Assembly: GCF_002288635.1 (NCBI RefSeq)
Contig: NZ_NRSW01000001.1
Location: 1,072,071 to 1,136,070 of the forward strand
Direction of reading: 5' to 3'
Length of the DNA stretch: 64,000 bases
DNA from: Mucilaginibacter sp. MD40
GTDB taxonomy: Bacteria > Bacteroidota > Bacteroidia > Sphingobacteriales > Sphingobacteriaceae
Positions 35,035 to 43,619 of this stretch are shown here, piece by piece. How positions within the stretch are numbered: position 1 is the stretch's first letter; the number at the start of each line of letters is the position of its first letter. The notes below the pieces were generated by a model, which had not been told where the DNA came from, did no database searches, and was given only the letters and a program-made list of their open reading frames with translations. The position numbers were made by a program, and so were the translations under genes.

Positions 35035-35877
35035 TCATAATGTCGGGGTATAACTAAATTGGTCTGGTATATCGTCCAGTTTTTTTTGTATAATTTTGTA
35101 TTCTTCTTTGGTTAAATTTGGCGATAAATCTTGGTGGATTTTACCTTTTTCTGCATCCCATATTTCTAAACCAGATAAGATTTCATTTTTGACTTTCACT
35201 AAAATCAACTTTTCGATAACAGTCCGATTGCGAGTTTTAATCTGAATGCTATAAGATGCATCAGTGTCGTTAATAACGTAGCTATTGGGATAAACTGTTT
35301 CTTTTGCCATGTTCGGCAGCATCCAGCGCATTACCTCCGCAGCCCTTACATCATCATTCCTAACATAATCGACATTATCATTTGGTCTTCTGTAAAATTT
35401 GGAACTAAGTTTCTTGTAGTCAGTAATAATTACTAACAGGTCAAAAATTGGATGCTTGTTCTTATTATGTAAATCGAATGCTAATGCCGAATTACCATTC
35501 CCTACATCTCTCAATTCTCTTGGTATTACAATAGGATATCCATCACCGCCAGTAACATTAAGCGTAATGAACTTAGCCTGATTTGAAAGGTCTTTATTAA
35601 GAGCTATAATTTGATCCGTCTGTTTTGCAAGTGCATCTTGCTGTTCCTGTATTTGTTTATAGCTTTTTGAAAGATTTGAATTTAATTGAATATTGTCATT
35701 TTGTACAGATGTGAGTTGAGTTCGTAATCGTAAGTTTTCTTGCTTTGTTGTGTCAATTATATCAGCCTTGTCTTGTGCGGATCCACGGGTTTGAGCAATC
35801 GATAAAAGAATTCCACCTACGCCACCCATAAATATTAAGAAAAGAGAAATATTTTGTAATGTGAACATCTTCATCAT
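35035..35877 (-). CDS. membrane-anchored coiled-coil protein, unknown
   Basis: A 280-residue protein with an N-terminal transmembrane helix (ISLFLIFMGGVGGILLSIA, about 10-28), a coiled-coil rich in Gln/Asn/Leu (ENLRLRTQLTSVQNDNIQLNSNLSKSYKQIQEQQ, about 47-100), and a mostly beta C-terminal domain. Base composition is visibly more AT-rich than its neighbours (rich in TTT, AAA, ATA codons), which suggests horizontal acquisition. It lies 112 bp downstream of the orphan sheath gene on the same strand and 134 bp from tRNA-Arg. A membrane anchor for a sheath-like structure is possible but unsupported. Confidence 0.75.
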   Translation of the reverse strand: MMKMFTLQNISLFLIFMGGVGGILLSIAQTRGSAQDKADIIDTTKQENLRLRTQLTSVQNDNIQLNSNLSKSYKQIQEQQDALAKQTDQIIALNKDLSNQAKFITLNVTGGDGYPIVIPRELRDVGNGNSALAFDLHNKNKHPIFDLLVIITDYKKLSSKFYRRPNDNVDYVRNDDVRAAEVMRWMLPNMAKETVYPNSYVINDTDASYSIQIKTRNRTVIEKLILVKVKNEILSGLEIWDAEKGKIHQDLSPNLTKEEYKIIQKKLDDIPDQFSYTPTL

Positions 35878-35989
35878 TTAGGTTTAGATTACATACGAAT
35901 ATACCTTTGAAATAAAGCAATTTACAAAAGTAACGCGTCAGTTTTAGTAACTACTTTTAAACAAATCCGAGACGTTGTATTAAGCTTAA

Positions 35990-37471
35990 TTAGAATTTCT
36001 GCATTTGTTGCTGAAAAGTGATCACGATAAACTCTGCCGGCCTTACAACAGCTAATTTAACCACAACCAGCATTTTACCATCAAGGACATCTGTCGGGGT
36101 CATGGTTGTGCCTAAACCGATTTGGACGTCAAAAGCATCCTCGGGAGCGGCACCGGCCAACGCGCCTTGTTTCCAAAGGTTGGTCAGGAAGTTAACGATC
36201 ATGGTTTTAACGGTTACCCAGGTGTTTTCGTTATTAGGTTCAAATACATAAGCGCGGCAGCCCAGCTTAATGGATTCTTCCAGCATCATCATCGTACGCC
36301 GAACATTGATATAGCGCCAATCCTGGCTATTACCATCCAAAGTGCGGGCTCCCCAAACCAGTGTACCCATACCTACGAAAGAGCGGATCACGTTGATAGA
36401 TTTACCTGAAACGGCATCTACATTAAGCTGTTCTTGCTCATCATTTGATATGTTGATAGCCGGCGCGTTCACCATTTTTAGCGCTACGTTTGCAGGGGCT
36501 TTCCATACCCCGCGGGTTTTATCTACCATGGTATAAATACCCGCCATAGCGCCACTTGGCGGCAACACGTTTTCTCTATTCAGCAGCTCATTCAAAAGTT
36601 TTACATAGGTATTGCTGGCAGTTTTTAAAGAAAGGTGAAAGTTTTTCTTATCGCCGTCGGTTGGTTGGGCTATCGCTTTAAATTGTGTTATTATTTCTCT
36701 GGCTGCGCTTTCGGGTAATAATTTGGCAAGATCAACGCTGACATCAATATTTTCAAAACTGATTTCATCAGGCTGTATTACGGTAGTTTTTAACCAGGGA
36801 TAATAAGCGGCGCCATAGTTAAGCCCATAGTTACCGATCTGATCTCTGAAAGCCGCCACGATCTGCTCTGTTGAGGCAGCTGGCGACTGTTTTACCAGGT
36901 CGAATATGCCGAAGCGGCTTTGCGTTTCGGCACAATGCTGCAGAACAGCGGTGTAGATTTGGTTGTAGCAGGCTTCGCCAAGGGCAATAGCGTCCGGGAT
37001 AACCACCAGTGTTGGCTCCTGCTCTCGCTTAAGCACATCTATAGCGCTCACGATATCAGCAGCGTTTATTGCAATGCCCTCCGGTTTATCTTCATACGTA
37101 CCAACAGACAGAATGTAAGCCACGCCGCCACCATTAGCGTAAAAAAGACGGATGGAATTATACAGATAAAAGGTGTGGTTATCCGCTATATTTAATAGCT
37201 TCCTTTTGCCGTCCATTGTAAAAGCGTCCTTGTCGGCATCGGTGGCATCTGCAATGGTATACCTGGGTTTAAAGCCTGCGCCGAAATAAGCCACGTATTG
37301 TGCCAGTGAGGTGATACGCACAGGTTGCCTTAGCACCGGGTAGCCATTGCTTACAGCTTTAGCGGTATAGCCAATAAAAACCGGTACATCCGTAGCCACC
37401 GCGATCATTGAGCTGGGAAAGCTGTTCTTTTCTTCTATATAAACACCCGGGGTGGTATAAGCTTTTGCCAT
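35990..37471 (-). CDS. contractile phage-tail/eCIS-type sheath protein (orphan)
   Basis: A 493-residue tail sheath protein. N-terminus AKAYTTPGVYIEEK and VPVFIGYTAKA are typical sheath starts. The C-terminal core (about 375-490) carries the conserved block VWGARTLDGNSQDWRYINVRRTMMMLEESI, VFEPN, FLTNLWKQGALAG, LGTTMTPTDVLDGKM and RPAEFIVITFQQQM, matching sheath subunits of extracellular contractile injection systems and T4-like phages. Full length for a sheath. No tube, baseplate, spike, ATPase or lysis genes lie within the window, so it is isolated. It may be a remnant, part of a split system, or serve another sheath-based device. Upstream is a secreted protein gene (73 bp), and downstream a coiled-coil membrane protein. 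Confidence 0.93.
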   Translation of the reverse strand: MAKAYTTPGVYIEEKNSFPSSMIAVATDVPVFIGYTAKAVSNGYPVLRQPVRITSLAQYVAYFGAGFKPRYTIADATDADKDAFTMDGKRKLLNIADNHTFYLYNSIRLFYANGGGVAYILSVGTYEDKPEGIAINAADIVSAIDVLKREQEPTLVVIPDAIALGEACYNQIYTAVLQHCAETQSRFGIFDLVKQSPAASTEQIVAAFRDQIGNYGLNYGAAYYPWLKTTVIQPDEISFENIDVSVDLAKLLPESAAREIITQFKAIAQPTDGDKKNFHLSLKTASNTYVKLLNELLNRENVLPPSGAMAGIYTMVDKTRGVWKAPANVALKMVNAPAINISNDEQEQLNVDAVSGKSINVIRSFVGMGTLVWGARTLDGNSQDWRYINVRRTMMMLEESIKLGCRAYVFEPNNENTWVTVKTMIVNFLTNLWKQGALAGAAPEDAFDVQIGLGTTMTPTDVLDGKMLVVVKLAVVRPAEFIVITFQQQMQKF

Positions 37472-37544
37472 GATTTTGTGATTGGGTTTAGGTAAGTATT
37501 GGTAAAGGATTTATGTGATGTTTGAATATTCGTAAAAGTCTACC

Positions 37545-38231
37545 TCACTTCGTTCTTATCGCAAACTTTGCGTGCTGTTCATCTACAGGCGACATCCATT
37601 TGATCTGCCCGCGTTTCAAGGCATCATTAAGCTGGTTGGCAGCGACTATCTTATCGTCAACCCTCACTTTGTCGTCTGCTGAATTGAGTTTGATCCAGCC
37701 GCTATTGCTTAGCAGGTAGGCGGCATCATCCAGTTGTATAAATACCTTTTGGTTACCCTGGCGGGCATGGGCAAGCTGGGTTTCCAGCACGCGACTTTCT
37801 CTCACCTTAATAAAACCCTGCAAAACCTGCTCGTAGGTGATGCCATTGCCTTTATCGCCCAATGAGGAAAACGCGGGCGCGGCACCTAACTTTTGCTGTA
37901 AACCAAAGTACATGAGGCTCGCAGCGCCATTGGACAGGTTACCCCAGTGTTCGGTTTGCGTAAAGGCTTTGTAGCCGCTTTTTACTACCCGAAGTTTAAA
38001 GCGGATATCGCTAGGTTTGTTATAGTTAATGCTGATGTGATAATACCCTTCTGTATTGGTGCTGCCGATCAGTCGGTGTGTTTCATCGTCATAAATATCG
38101 GCGGTGGATATAGGGTTAAGCGTTTGGCTGTCCACCACCAGTCCGGCAAGTTGGATGGTTCTGGCCTGGGCGCTTAAATGCAGCAGGCTGGTACAGATCA
38201 GTAACAGCAGGCCGATAGCTTTCTTTGTCAT
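37545..38231 (-). CDS. secreted protein with CarboxypepD_reg-like domain, unknown
   Basis: A 228-residue exported protein (signal ends LSAQA, about 23). The N-terminal beta sandwich (IQLAGLVVDSQTLNPISTADIYDDETHRLIGSTNTEGYYHISI, 26-70) is a carboxypeptidase-regulatory-like fold. The C-terminal part (about 130-228) is helical and mixed with charged residues (RESRVLETQLAHARQGNQKVF, DDKVRVDDKIVAANQLNDALKRGQIKWM). It lies 73 bp upstream of the sheath gene on the same strand, so it may be cotranscribed with it. Function unknown. Confidence 0.75.
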   Translation of the reverse strand: MTKKAIGLLLLICTSLLHLSAQARTIQLAGLVVDSQTLNPISTADIYDDETHRLIGSTNTEGYYHISINYNKPSDIRFKLRVVKSGYKAFTQTEHWGNLSNGAASLMYFGLQQKLGAAPAFSSLGDKGNGITYEQVLQGFIKVRESRVLETQLAHARQGNQKVFIQLDDAAYLLSNSGWIKLNSADDKVRVDDKIVAANQLNDALKRGQIKWMSPVDEQHAKFAIRTK

Positions 38232-38310
38232 ATCAGGAGGGATTGAGGTTTAATGGCCTAATTTAAGCAATAGCCCGGTTTGGTGGGCATACATTTACAT
38301 TTTATTCCGC

Positions 38311-38318
38311 TAATTTTG
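38311..38318 (+). promoter_or_regulatory. rlmF promoter -7 element TAATTTTG
   Basis: Exact TAnnTTTG match, 23 bp before the ATG. Confidence 0.55.
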
Positions 38319-38341
38319 CAGGATAGTAAGCCCTTGAGCAC

Positions 38342-39253
38342 ATGAACGACAAACCCGCAACGCCCGCCGATAAGAAAAGTACCCTGCATCCCCGAAATCC
38401 GCATACTGGGCGGTATGATCTGGACGCGCTGGCGAAAGCCTCGCCCGCATTGGCTGCCTACCTTTTTGTGAATGAGCACGGGCTCAAAACTATCGACTTT
38501 ACCGATAATGAAGCTGTAAAGGCACTCAATAAAGCCATCCTAAAACAGCAATACGGCATCAGTGAGTGGGATATACCCAAGGGTTTCCTGTGCCCGCCCA
38601 TACCCGGCCGGGCCGATTATATCCATTATATAGCCGATGTGCTGGCAGGCGATAATGGTGGCGTGGTACCCACGGGCAATAATGTAAAAGTGTTGGATGT
38701 TGGCGTTGGCGCCAACTGCATTTACCCGCTTATAGGGCATAAGAGCTATGGCTGGAGCTTTGTGGGCAGCGAGGTGGATTACGTTGCCGTCGGTTCGGCA
38801 CGGAAGATAGTGGAGGCGAATAATTTAGGCGGAGCTATAGAAATACGTACGCAAAGTTCTTACGAGCATATCTTTTCGGGAATTATTAAACCCGGTGAAC
38901 GTTTTGATATCACTATGTGCAACCCGCCGTTCCATGCCTCGGCCAAGGAGGTAAATGCCAGCGCGCAGCGCAAATGGAAAAACCTGCAGCAGGATAAAGG
39001 CGCTGAGCTGAATTTTGGCGGCCGCAATACCGAACTATGGTGCGAGGGCGGCGAGCCCCGTTTCCTGAATAAACTGATCACGGAAAGCAAGCAGTTTGCC
39101 CGCTCATGCAAATGGTTTACTTCGCTTATCTCCCAGAAACGCACGTTGGATGGCTGCTATAAATCGTTGGATTACCATAAGGCTGCAGAGGTAAAAACCA
39201 TTACCATGTCGCAGGGACAAAAAACCAGCCGCATACTGGTATGGCGCTTTTAA
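38342..39253 (+). CDS. rlmF: 23S rRNA (adenine(1618)-N6)-methyltransferase RlmF
   Basis: A 303-residue SAM-dependent enzyme that methylates A1618 of 23S rRNA. Sequence features: [16 protein letters not shown] near the N-terminus, [41 protein letters not shown]-like block (about 78-103), SAM-binding [13 protein letters not shown], and catalytic NPPF in [12 protein letters not shown] (about 195-205). All RlmF landmarks are present and length is normal. It is a lone gene with its own -7 element TAATTTTG. Confidence 0.95.
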   Translation: [303 protein letters not shown]

Positions 39254-39273
39254 TGCTATCTCCCAATAAATAA

Positions 39274-39300
39274 AAAAGCCGGAAGCTGAAAGCTACCGGC
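39274..39300 (-). terminator. terminator of the TIM-barrel isomerase gene
   Basis: Stem GCCGGAAGCT (39278-39287) with AGCTACCGGC (39291-39300), one mismatch; the AAAAAA at 39272-39277 gives a T-run on the minus strand. It also marks the end of rlmF. Confidence 0.75.
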
Positions 39301-39326
39301 CTCATTATAAGTGTTCAATCAATAGT

Positions 39327-40211
39327 TTACACGTGGAAGCCCTGGGCTTTAATGTAGTTGTAGCTTTTGGTAATGCTTACAAACGGGTCGCCGGGGCAAA
39401 TATCCTGCTCGTTAAAGAAGTATTTTAAGCCTGCGGTTTTAGCATGGGCAAATATGTTCTTGAAAGGGATAACGCCATTGCCTACCTCGGTAAACATTTG
39501 TTTAGGCGTGTTATCCATATCTTTCACATGCCATAGAGGGAAACGGCCCGGATGTTTCTTGAACATCGCGATCGGGTCCTGCTTGGCGCGGTACATCCAG
39601 TAAATATCCATTTCCATTTTTACCAGTTCGGGGTCCGTAGCGGTTAGCAATACATCATACGGGTATTTGCCATCCTGTGAAGCAAACTCAAAATCGTGGT
39701 TATGGTAACACAATTGTATGCCTGCTTTTTTGGCAACTTCACCTGCTTTATTCAGTTTTTCGGCGGTTTCTTTATAGTGGTCAAGCGTTCCGCGTTCAGC
39801 ATCGAGCAGGTAAGCGCACACCATGTATTTGAGGCCAACGGCAGCGGCGTCGTCAACGGCTTTTTGCCAGTCGTTGCTAATAGTGCCTTTAACGTTAGGC
39901 ATGCCCTCGCCCAGCATGTAGTGACCGCTTGGCATAATGAGGCCGTTATCGCTCAATACTTTTTTAAACTCGGCCGGTTCCATTCCGTAGAATTTCTCAG
40001 TGCCGGTATAGGTAGCCCCCTCAACAGAGTTAAAGCCTACTTTAGCTACCCTGGCTAACGCGGCAACCGGGTCTTTGGCCATGGCGTCGCGTACGGTATA
40101 CAACTGCAGGCCTATATACCTGTTCTTTTTGGCGGCAAACAATTCAGGCGCCATAAGCAAACCAGCCGATAGCATGGCACTGCTTTTCAGGAACGAACGT
40201 CTTGATGTCAT
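39327..40211 (-). CDS. Tat-exported sugar phosphate isomerase/epimerase-like TIM barrel protein
   Basis: A 294-residue AP-endonuclease-like TIM barrel (sugar phosphate isomerase/epimerase family). The Tat signal is clear: TSRRSFLKSSAMLSAGLLMAPELFA (twin Arg at residues 3-4). The catalytic domain contains YIGLQLYTVRDAM, a metal-site His in LCYHNHDFEF (about 168-178), MEMDIYWMYRAKQDP and HVKDMD (about 226-231) with a downstream Glu in FNEQD. Related exported proteins take part in 3-keto-sugar metabolism. With DUF1080, GMC and Gfo/Idh genes 3-10 kb away it may belong to one periplasmic pathway. A terminator follows. Confidence 0.92.
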   Translation of the reverse strand: MTSRRSFLKSSAMLSAGLLMAPELFAAKKNRYIGLQLYTVRDAMAKDPVAALARVAKVGFNSVEGATYTGTEKFYGMEPAEFKKVLSDNGLIMPSGHYMLGEGMPNVKGTISNDWQKAVDDAAAVGLKYMVCAYLLDAERGTLDHYKETAEKLNKAGEVAKKAGIQLCYHNHDFEFASQDGKYPYDVLLTATDPELVKMEMDIYWMYRAKQDPIAMFKKHPGRFPLWHVKDMDNTPKQMFTEVGNGVIPFKNIFAHAKTAGLKYFFNEQDICPGDPFVSITKSYNYIKAQGFHV

Positions 40212-40299
40212 TATTTAGTTTTATTGGTTGTGTAAATGTAACGCATTGGCGTTTTAAAACAAATAGACGCCGCAAAAATTAAATGGTTTAACTATAGCC

Positions 40300-41556
40300 T
40301 TAAGCGCTTTTGTTATCGCCACCAGCAGGCCTGGTATGTTTCTTTTTACCATACCTGCGGTCGTTACGCCGTCCACCTTTTTTATGGTCGCCGCCACTGC
40401 GTTCGGGCCGATCTTCCTTCACTGGCGCAATGCCTTTAATGTCTTCGGGCAGTTCCTTCTCGTTAATGGGCCGCTCAATAAGTTGCTCAATGGTTTTTAA
40501 ACGGCGTAGGTCGCGATTGTTTACAAAGGTAATGGCTGTGCCGGTTGTGGCGGCACGGGCAGTACGGCCAATGCGGTGTACATAATCTTCAGGGTCGGGT
40601 GGTACATCGTAGTTCACTACCAAGTCAATCCCTTCCACATCGATCCCGCGCGACAGCGCATCGGTACCAATAATTACCGGCAGCTGCCTGTTCTTAAAGC
40701 GGAGCAATATTTCCTCGCGTTCTTTTTGCTCCAGATCCGAGTGGAACGCCGCGGTATTTACATGGGCCGCTTTCAACTCCTTGTAAAGAGATTTTACGAT
40801 CTCCTTACGCGAAGCGAAAACAATGGCGCTTTGATAGCCCTGTTTAAGGATATGTTTAAGTAGCGGCGTTTTTTGCTGGTCGTGCAGGCGGTAGATCTGC
40901 TGGTCGATACCGGCGGCAGGCTGCGAAATAGCTATATTTATTTGCTGTGGGTTATGCAATATGGCATTGGCCAGTTTGCGTATGCGTTGCGGCATAGTAG
41001 CCGAGAAAAGTAAGGTTTGGCGTTTTTTAGGCAGATAGCCTACAATACGCATAATATCATCATGGAAACCCATGTCCAGCATGCGGTCGGCTTCGTCCAG
41101 CACCAGGTGGGTGATGTGGTTAAGCTTTAATACACCCGAGGTAAGGTGCGCTATCAGGCGGCCGGGAGTGGCAATAAGTATATTTACATTGTTTTGTATA
41201 CCCCGGCGTTGCTGCTCGTAAGCCATGCCGTCGCCGCCGCCAAACACGGCCTGCGAGCTCACGCCCGAAAAATACGCCAGGCCCTCTACCTGCTGGTCTA
41301 TCTGCTGGGCCAGTTCGCGGGTAGGCGCCAATACCAGCGCGGTGGTATGGTGGTTGTGGGTTTTGCAAATATTATCTAAAACCGGCAGCAGGTACGATGC
41401 CGTTTTGCCTGTGCCTGTTTGCGCGCAGGCAATCAGGTCGTCGCCATTCATAATGGCGGGGATGGCTAATGATTGTATAGGGGTGGGGGTATTATACCCC
41501 ATGCTTAAAACACCTTCTAAAAGCTGTTCGTCGAAATTAAAATCCTGAAATGTCAC
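40300..41556 (-). CDS. DEAD-box RNA helicase (RhlE-like)
   Basis: A 418-residue ATP-dependent RNA helicase. Q motif (FQDFNFDEQLLEGVLSMGYNTPTPIQ, 3-28), Walker A AQTGTGKT (45-52), DEAD (VLDEADRMLDMGF), SAT (LFSATMP), motif IV-VI (ALSRGIDVEG, YVHRIGRTARA). The C-terminal tail is basic (HKKGGRRNDRRYGKKKH), consistent with RNA binding. It probably acts in cold-adaptation or ribosome/mRNA remodelling. It diverges from the barrel gene at 41694 with 137 bp between starts. Confidence 0.95.
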   Translation of the reverse strand: MTFQDFNFDEQLLEGVLSMGYNTPTPIQSLAIPAIMNGDDLIACAQTGTGKTASYLLPVLDNICKTHNHHTTALVLAPTRELAQQIDQQVEGLAYFSGVSSQAVFGGGDGMAYEQQRRGIQNNVNILIATPGRLIAHLTSGVLKLNHITHLVLDEADRMLDMGFHDDIMRIVGYLPKKRQTLLFSATMPQRIRKLANAILHNPQQINIAISQPAAGIDQQIYRLHDQQKTPLLKHILKQGYQSAIVFASRKEIVKSLYKELKAAHVNTAAFHSDLEQKEREEILLRFKNRQLPVIIGTDALSRGIDVEGIDLVVNYDVPPDPEDYVHRIGRTARAATTGTAITFVNNRDLRRLKTIEQLIERPINEKELPEDIKGIAPVKEDRPERSGGDHKKGGRRNDRRYGKKKHTRPAGGDNKSA

Positions 41557-41693
41557 TATATTGTTAAACGTATGCCTGCAAGGTACTAAATTTTATGCTT
41601 TTGCGGCGGTGCAGTACAACTATGTTACAGTAAGCTTTATTTTTGGCGCATACAAACAGATAATTAAACCGGCAAGCGGCGCAACACCTTCAT

Positions 41694-42695
41694 ATGATAA
41701 AACTCTTACGTATTTACCTGATATTTTTTTTGCCGGTGATGTTTTATCCGGCGTTGGCCGCAAAAGCAGCTGATATACCTGCCGACACTTCCATCGTAGC
41801 TCCGCGTGTCGACAGCTTAAAAATTGCCAAACGCATCATTAACCGCGATTTTAACAAGATCTATACACAAAACCTCGCCCCGGCATTTTTTGGGCAGGAG
41901 TTTTTTCAGCCGCATAAGACTTTGCTGGTTGGCGATATCAATACCCACTTTGTATTGCTCAATTCGCCGCGCTCACGTTTCTTTTTTGATGTTTCGGCCA
42001 GGGTGAAGGTGAGGCTGCTTAAACAATATGGCAACCCGGTAAAATCGCCCAGCTATATGCCCAGCGCTAATTTGTATTACCGTTTAAATGATGATGCTTA
42101 CCATCCGCAATATTTGTCGGCCTCCTATACCCACCATTCAAACGGTATCCGCGGGCCATCCGTGGAGCCCGATGGCAGTATAAATGTAGACAGCGGCAAG
42201 TTCAGTACGGATTTTGTGCAGCTAAATTATACCCTCGGTAAACGGCTCGACGGGCCAAACACCATCCTGAGCCAGTTCGGTACGCTGGGTATTGAACTGC
42301 ACCGCACGCTTTTTAACAGTAACGGCGGCGGTGCGTCGCTCGGTCTGCCGGGCAGGTATGGGTTTGTGCGGGTGAATGGTACTTACGTCTATAATCTGGC
42401 TAAACGTTACCAGGATGATATTGAGCCCAATAAATCAGACTTCAGAAACTGGCAAAGGCTACAATTTGATTTTACCTACATCGCCGGGAAAACGCCTTAT
42501 AGCGCTGCCGACCTGGGAAGGCGGCTCAATGCCAGCTTAAAATATTACTACCAGTTTCCGTTTATGCATGCTGCCGCATTTGTGGTAGGGGCAGGCTACC
42601 GCGGGCAGGACGATTATAACATCTATTTCCAGGACCATTACTTTTATATGCAATTGGGTATCGCTTCGGGGCTGAATTTTCTGTTCAGCAAGTGA
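41694..42695 (+). CDS. outer-membrane beta-barrel, phospholipase-A-like (OMPLA motif HxSNG)
   Basis: A 333-residue exported protein (hydrophobic signal 1-26) whose body consists of amphipathic beta strands with aromatic pairs and ends in LNFLFSK, like an outer-membrane barrel. At 144-151 it carries SYTHHSNG, with His147 and Ser149 in the H-x-S-N-G arrangement of outer-membrane phospholipase A (His142/Ser144 in E. coli PldA). A possible third residue lies in KFSTDFVQLNY (Asp173), where PldA has Asn156, but the insertion between them is longer. It could hydrolyse phospholipids, or be a barrel with a chance motif. A CAGTTTGCAG-type intergenic repeat follows the stop. Confidence 0.6.
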   Translation: MIKLLRIYLIFFLPVMFYPALAAKAADIPADTSIVAPRVDSLKIAKRIINRDFNKIYTQNLAPAFFGQEFFQPHKTLLVGDINTHFVLLNSPRSRFFFDVSARVKVRLLKQYGNPVKSPSYMPSANLYYRLNDDAYHPQYLSASYTHHSNGIRGPSVEPDGSINVDSGKFSTDFVQLNYTLGKRLDGPNTILSQFGTLGIELHRTLFNSNGGGASLGLPGRYGFVRVNGTYVYNLAKRYQDDIEPNKSDFRNWQRLQFDFTYIAGKTPYSAADLGRRLNASLKYYYQFPFMHAAAFVVGAGYRGQDDYNIYFQDHYFYMQLGIASGLNFLFSK

Positions 42696-42700
42696 TCTTT

Positions 42701-42730
42701 AGTTTGCAGCAGGCGGTTAGCAGTTTGCAG
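42701..42730. repeat. AGTTTGCAG/GGTTAGCAG intergenic repeat
   Basis: AGTTTGCAGCAGG followed by GGTTAGCAGTTTGCAG, the same class as the block at 10178-10275, in the gap after the barrel gene. Confidence 0.55.
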
Positions 42731-42909
42731 GACGGTAAAAACCCCATGTTTTTAAGAAGCAGACGCGCATTTAGACAAAATCTAAACTGTAAAAATTTTG
42801 ATTGACAAAATGCGTTTTCATGGCATCCGGCAAAATAAATGTTAGCTTTACCCTCATTAAAATATAAACCGGCGGCTATACCATGCGCCGCTACAATCTG
42901 CATTTGAAC

Positions 42910-43584
42910 ATGAAAAAACTAATCTTGAGCACTCTTGCTGTAGCAGCGTTACAGTATGCAACGTTTGCGCAGGCAAAAAAAGGCTGGCATAATTTGTTTG
43001 ACGGCAAAACCACCAACGGCTGGCATGCCTATCTTAAACAAGAGGCGGGCCCATGGAGTGTGGTTGACGGCGCCTTACAATTAGACCCGAAAGCACCTAA
43101 CCAGGCCGACCTGGTTACTGATGGCGAATACGAAAACTATGAGCTTTCCCTGGATTGGAAAATTGCAGAAGGCGGCAACAGCGGTATCATTTTCGGTGTG
43201 CATGAAGATCCTGCATTGGGTGCTACCTACCTGTCTGGTATAGAAATGCAGGTGCTGGACAACCAAAAAGCCGAAGATAACAAGAAAGCCAACCACCTGG
43301 CGGGCTCGTTATATGATATGAAAGCCGCTCCGGCTGATGCTGCAAAACCTGCCGGGCAGTGGAACGCGGTGAAGATACGCAAGGATAAAGGCCACCTTAC
43401 TTTCTGGCTGAACGGTAAAGAAGTAATTAACGTACAAATGGGCAGCCCGGAGTGGGAAGAATTACTAAATAACAGTAAATTTAAAACCTGGAAAGATTTC
43501 GCGAAATATCCTAAGGGACACATCGCTTTACAATCACACGGTGCTATAGTGGCTTATAAAAACATTAAATTAAAAGAGTTATAA
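42910..43584 (+). CDS. DUF1080 / 3-keto-disaccharide hydrolase-domain protein
   Basis: A 224-residue secreted protein of the PF06439 (DUF1080) lectin-like jelly-roll family. Signal ends ATFAQ (about 20). Family markers: WHNLFDGKTTNGWHAY (about 26-41), WSVVDGALQL, EYENYELSLDWKIAEGGNSGIIFG (the EGGNSGI block), YLSGIEMQVLDN, AGSLYDM, and GHIALQSHG near the C-terminus. Members act on 3-keto-glycosides, hydrolysing or eliminating the glycosidic bond after C3 oxidation. It lies 35 bp before the GMC oxidoreductase and its subunit 3 on the same strand, fitting an oxidise-then-cleave operon. The open frame starts at 42883; the signal peptide fixes the start at 42910. Confidence 0.92.
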   Translation: MKKLILSTLAVAALQYATFAQAKKGWHNLFDGKTTNGWHAYLKQEAGPWSVVDGALQLDPKAPNQADLVTDGEYENYELSLDWKIAEGGNSGIIFGVHEDPALGATYLSGIEMQVLDNQKAEDNKKANHLAGSLYDMKAAPADAAKPAGQWNAVKIRKDKGHLTFWLNGKEVINVQMGSPEWEELLNNSKFKTWKDFAKYPKGHIALQSHGAIVAYKNIKLKEL

Positions 43585-43619
43585 TTATCCTGCATTTAAA
43601 TTTATAGTTCGACATATAA

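Noticed and set aside
34829..38300. tRNA-bounded genomic island with attL/attR
   Set aside because: No integrase and no second copy of the tRNA 3' end (GAGTTCGATTCTCG) was found to the right of the sheath cluster, so an integrated element cannot be claimed.
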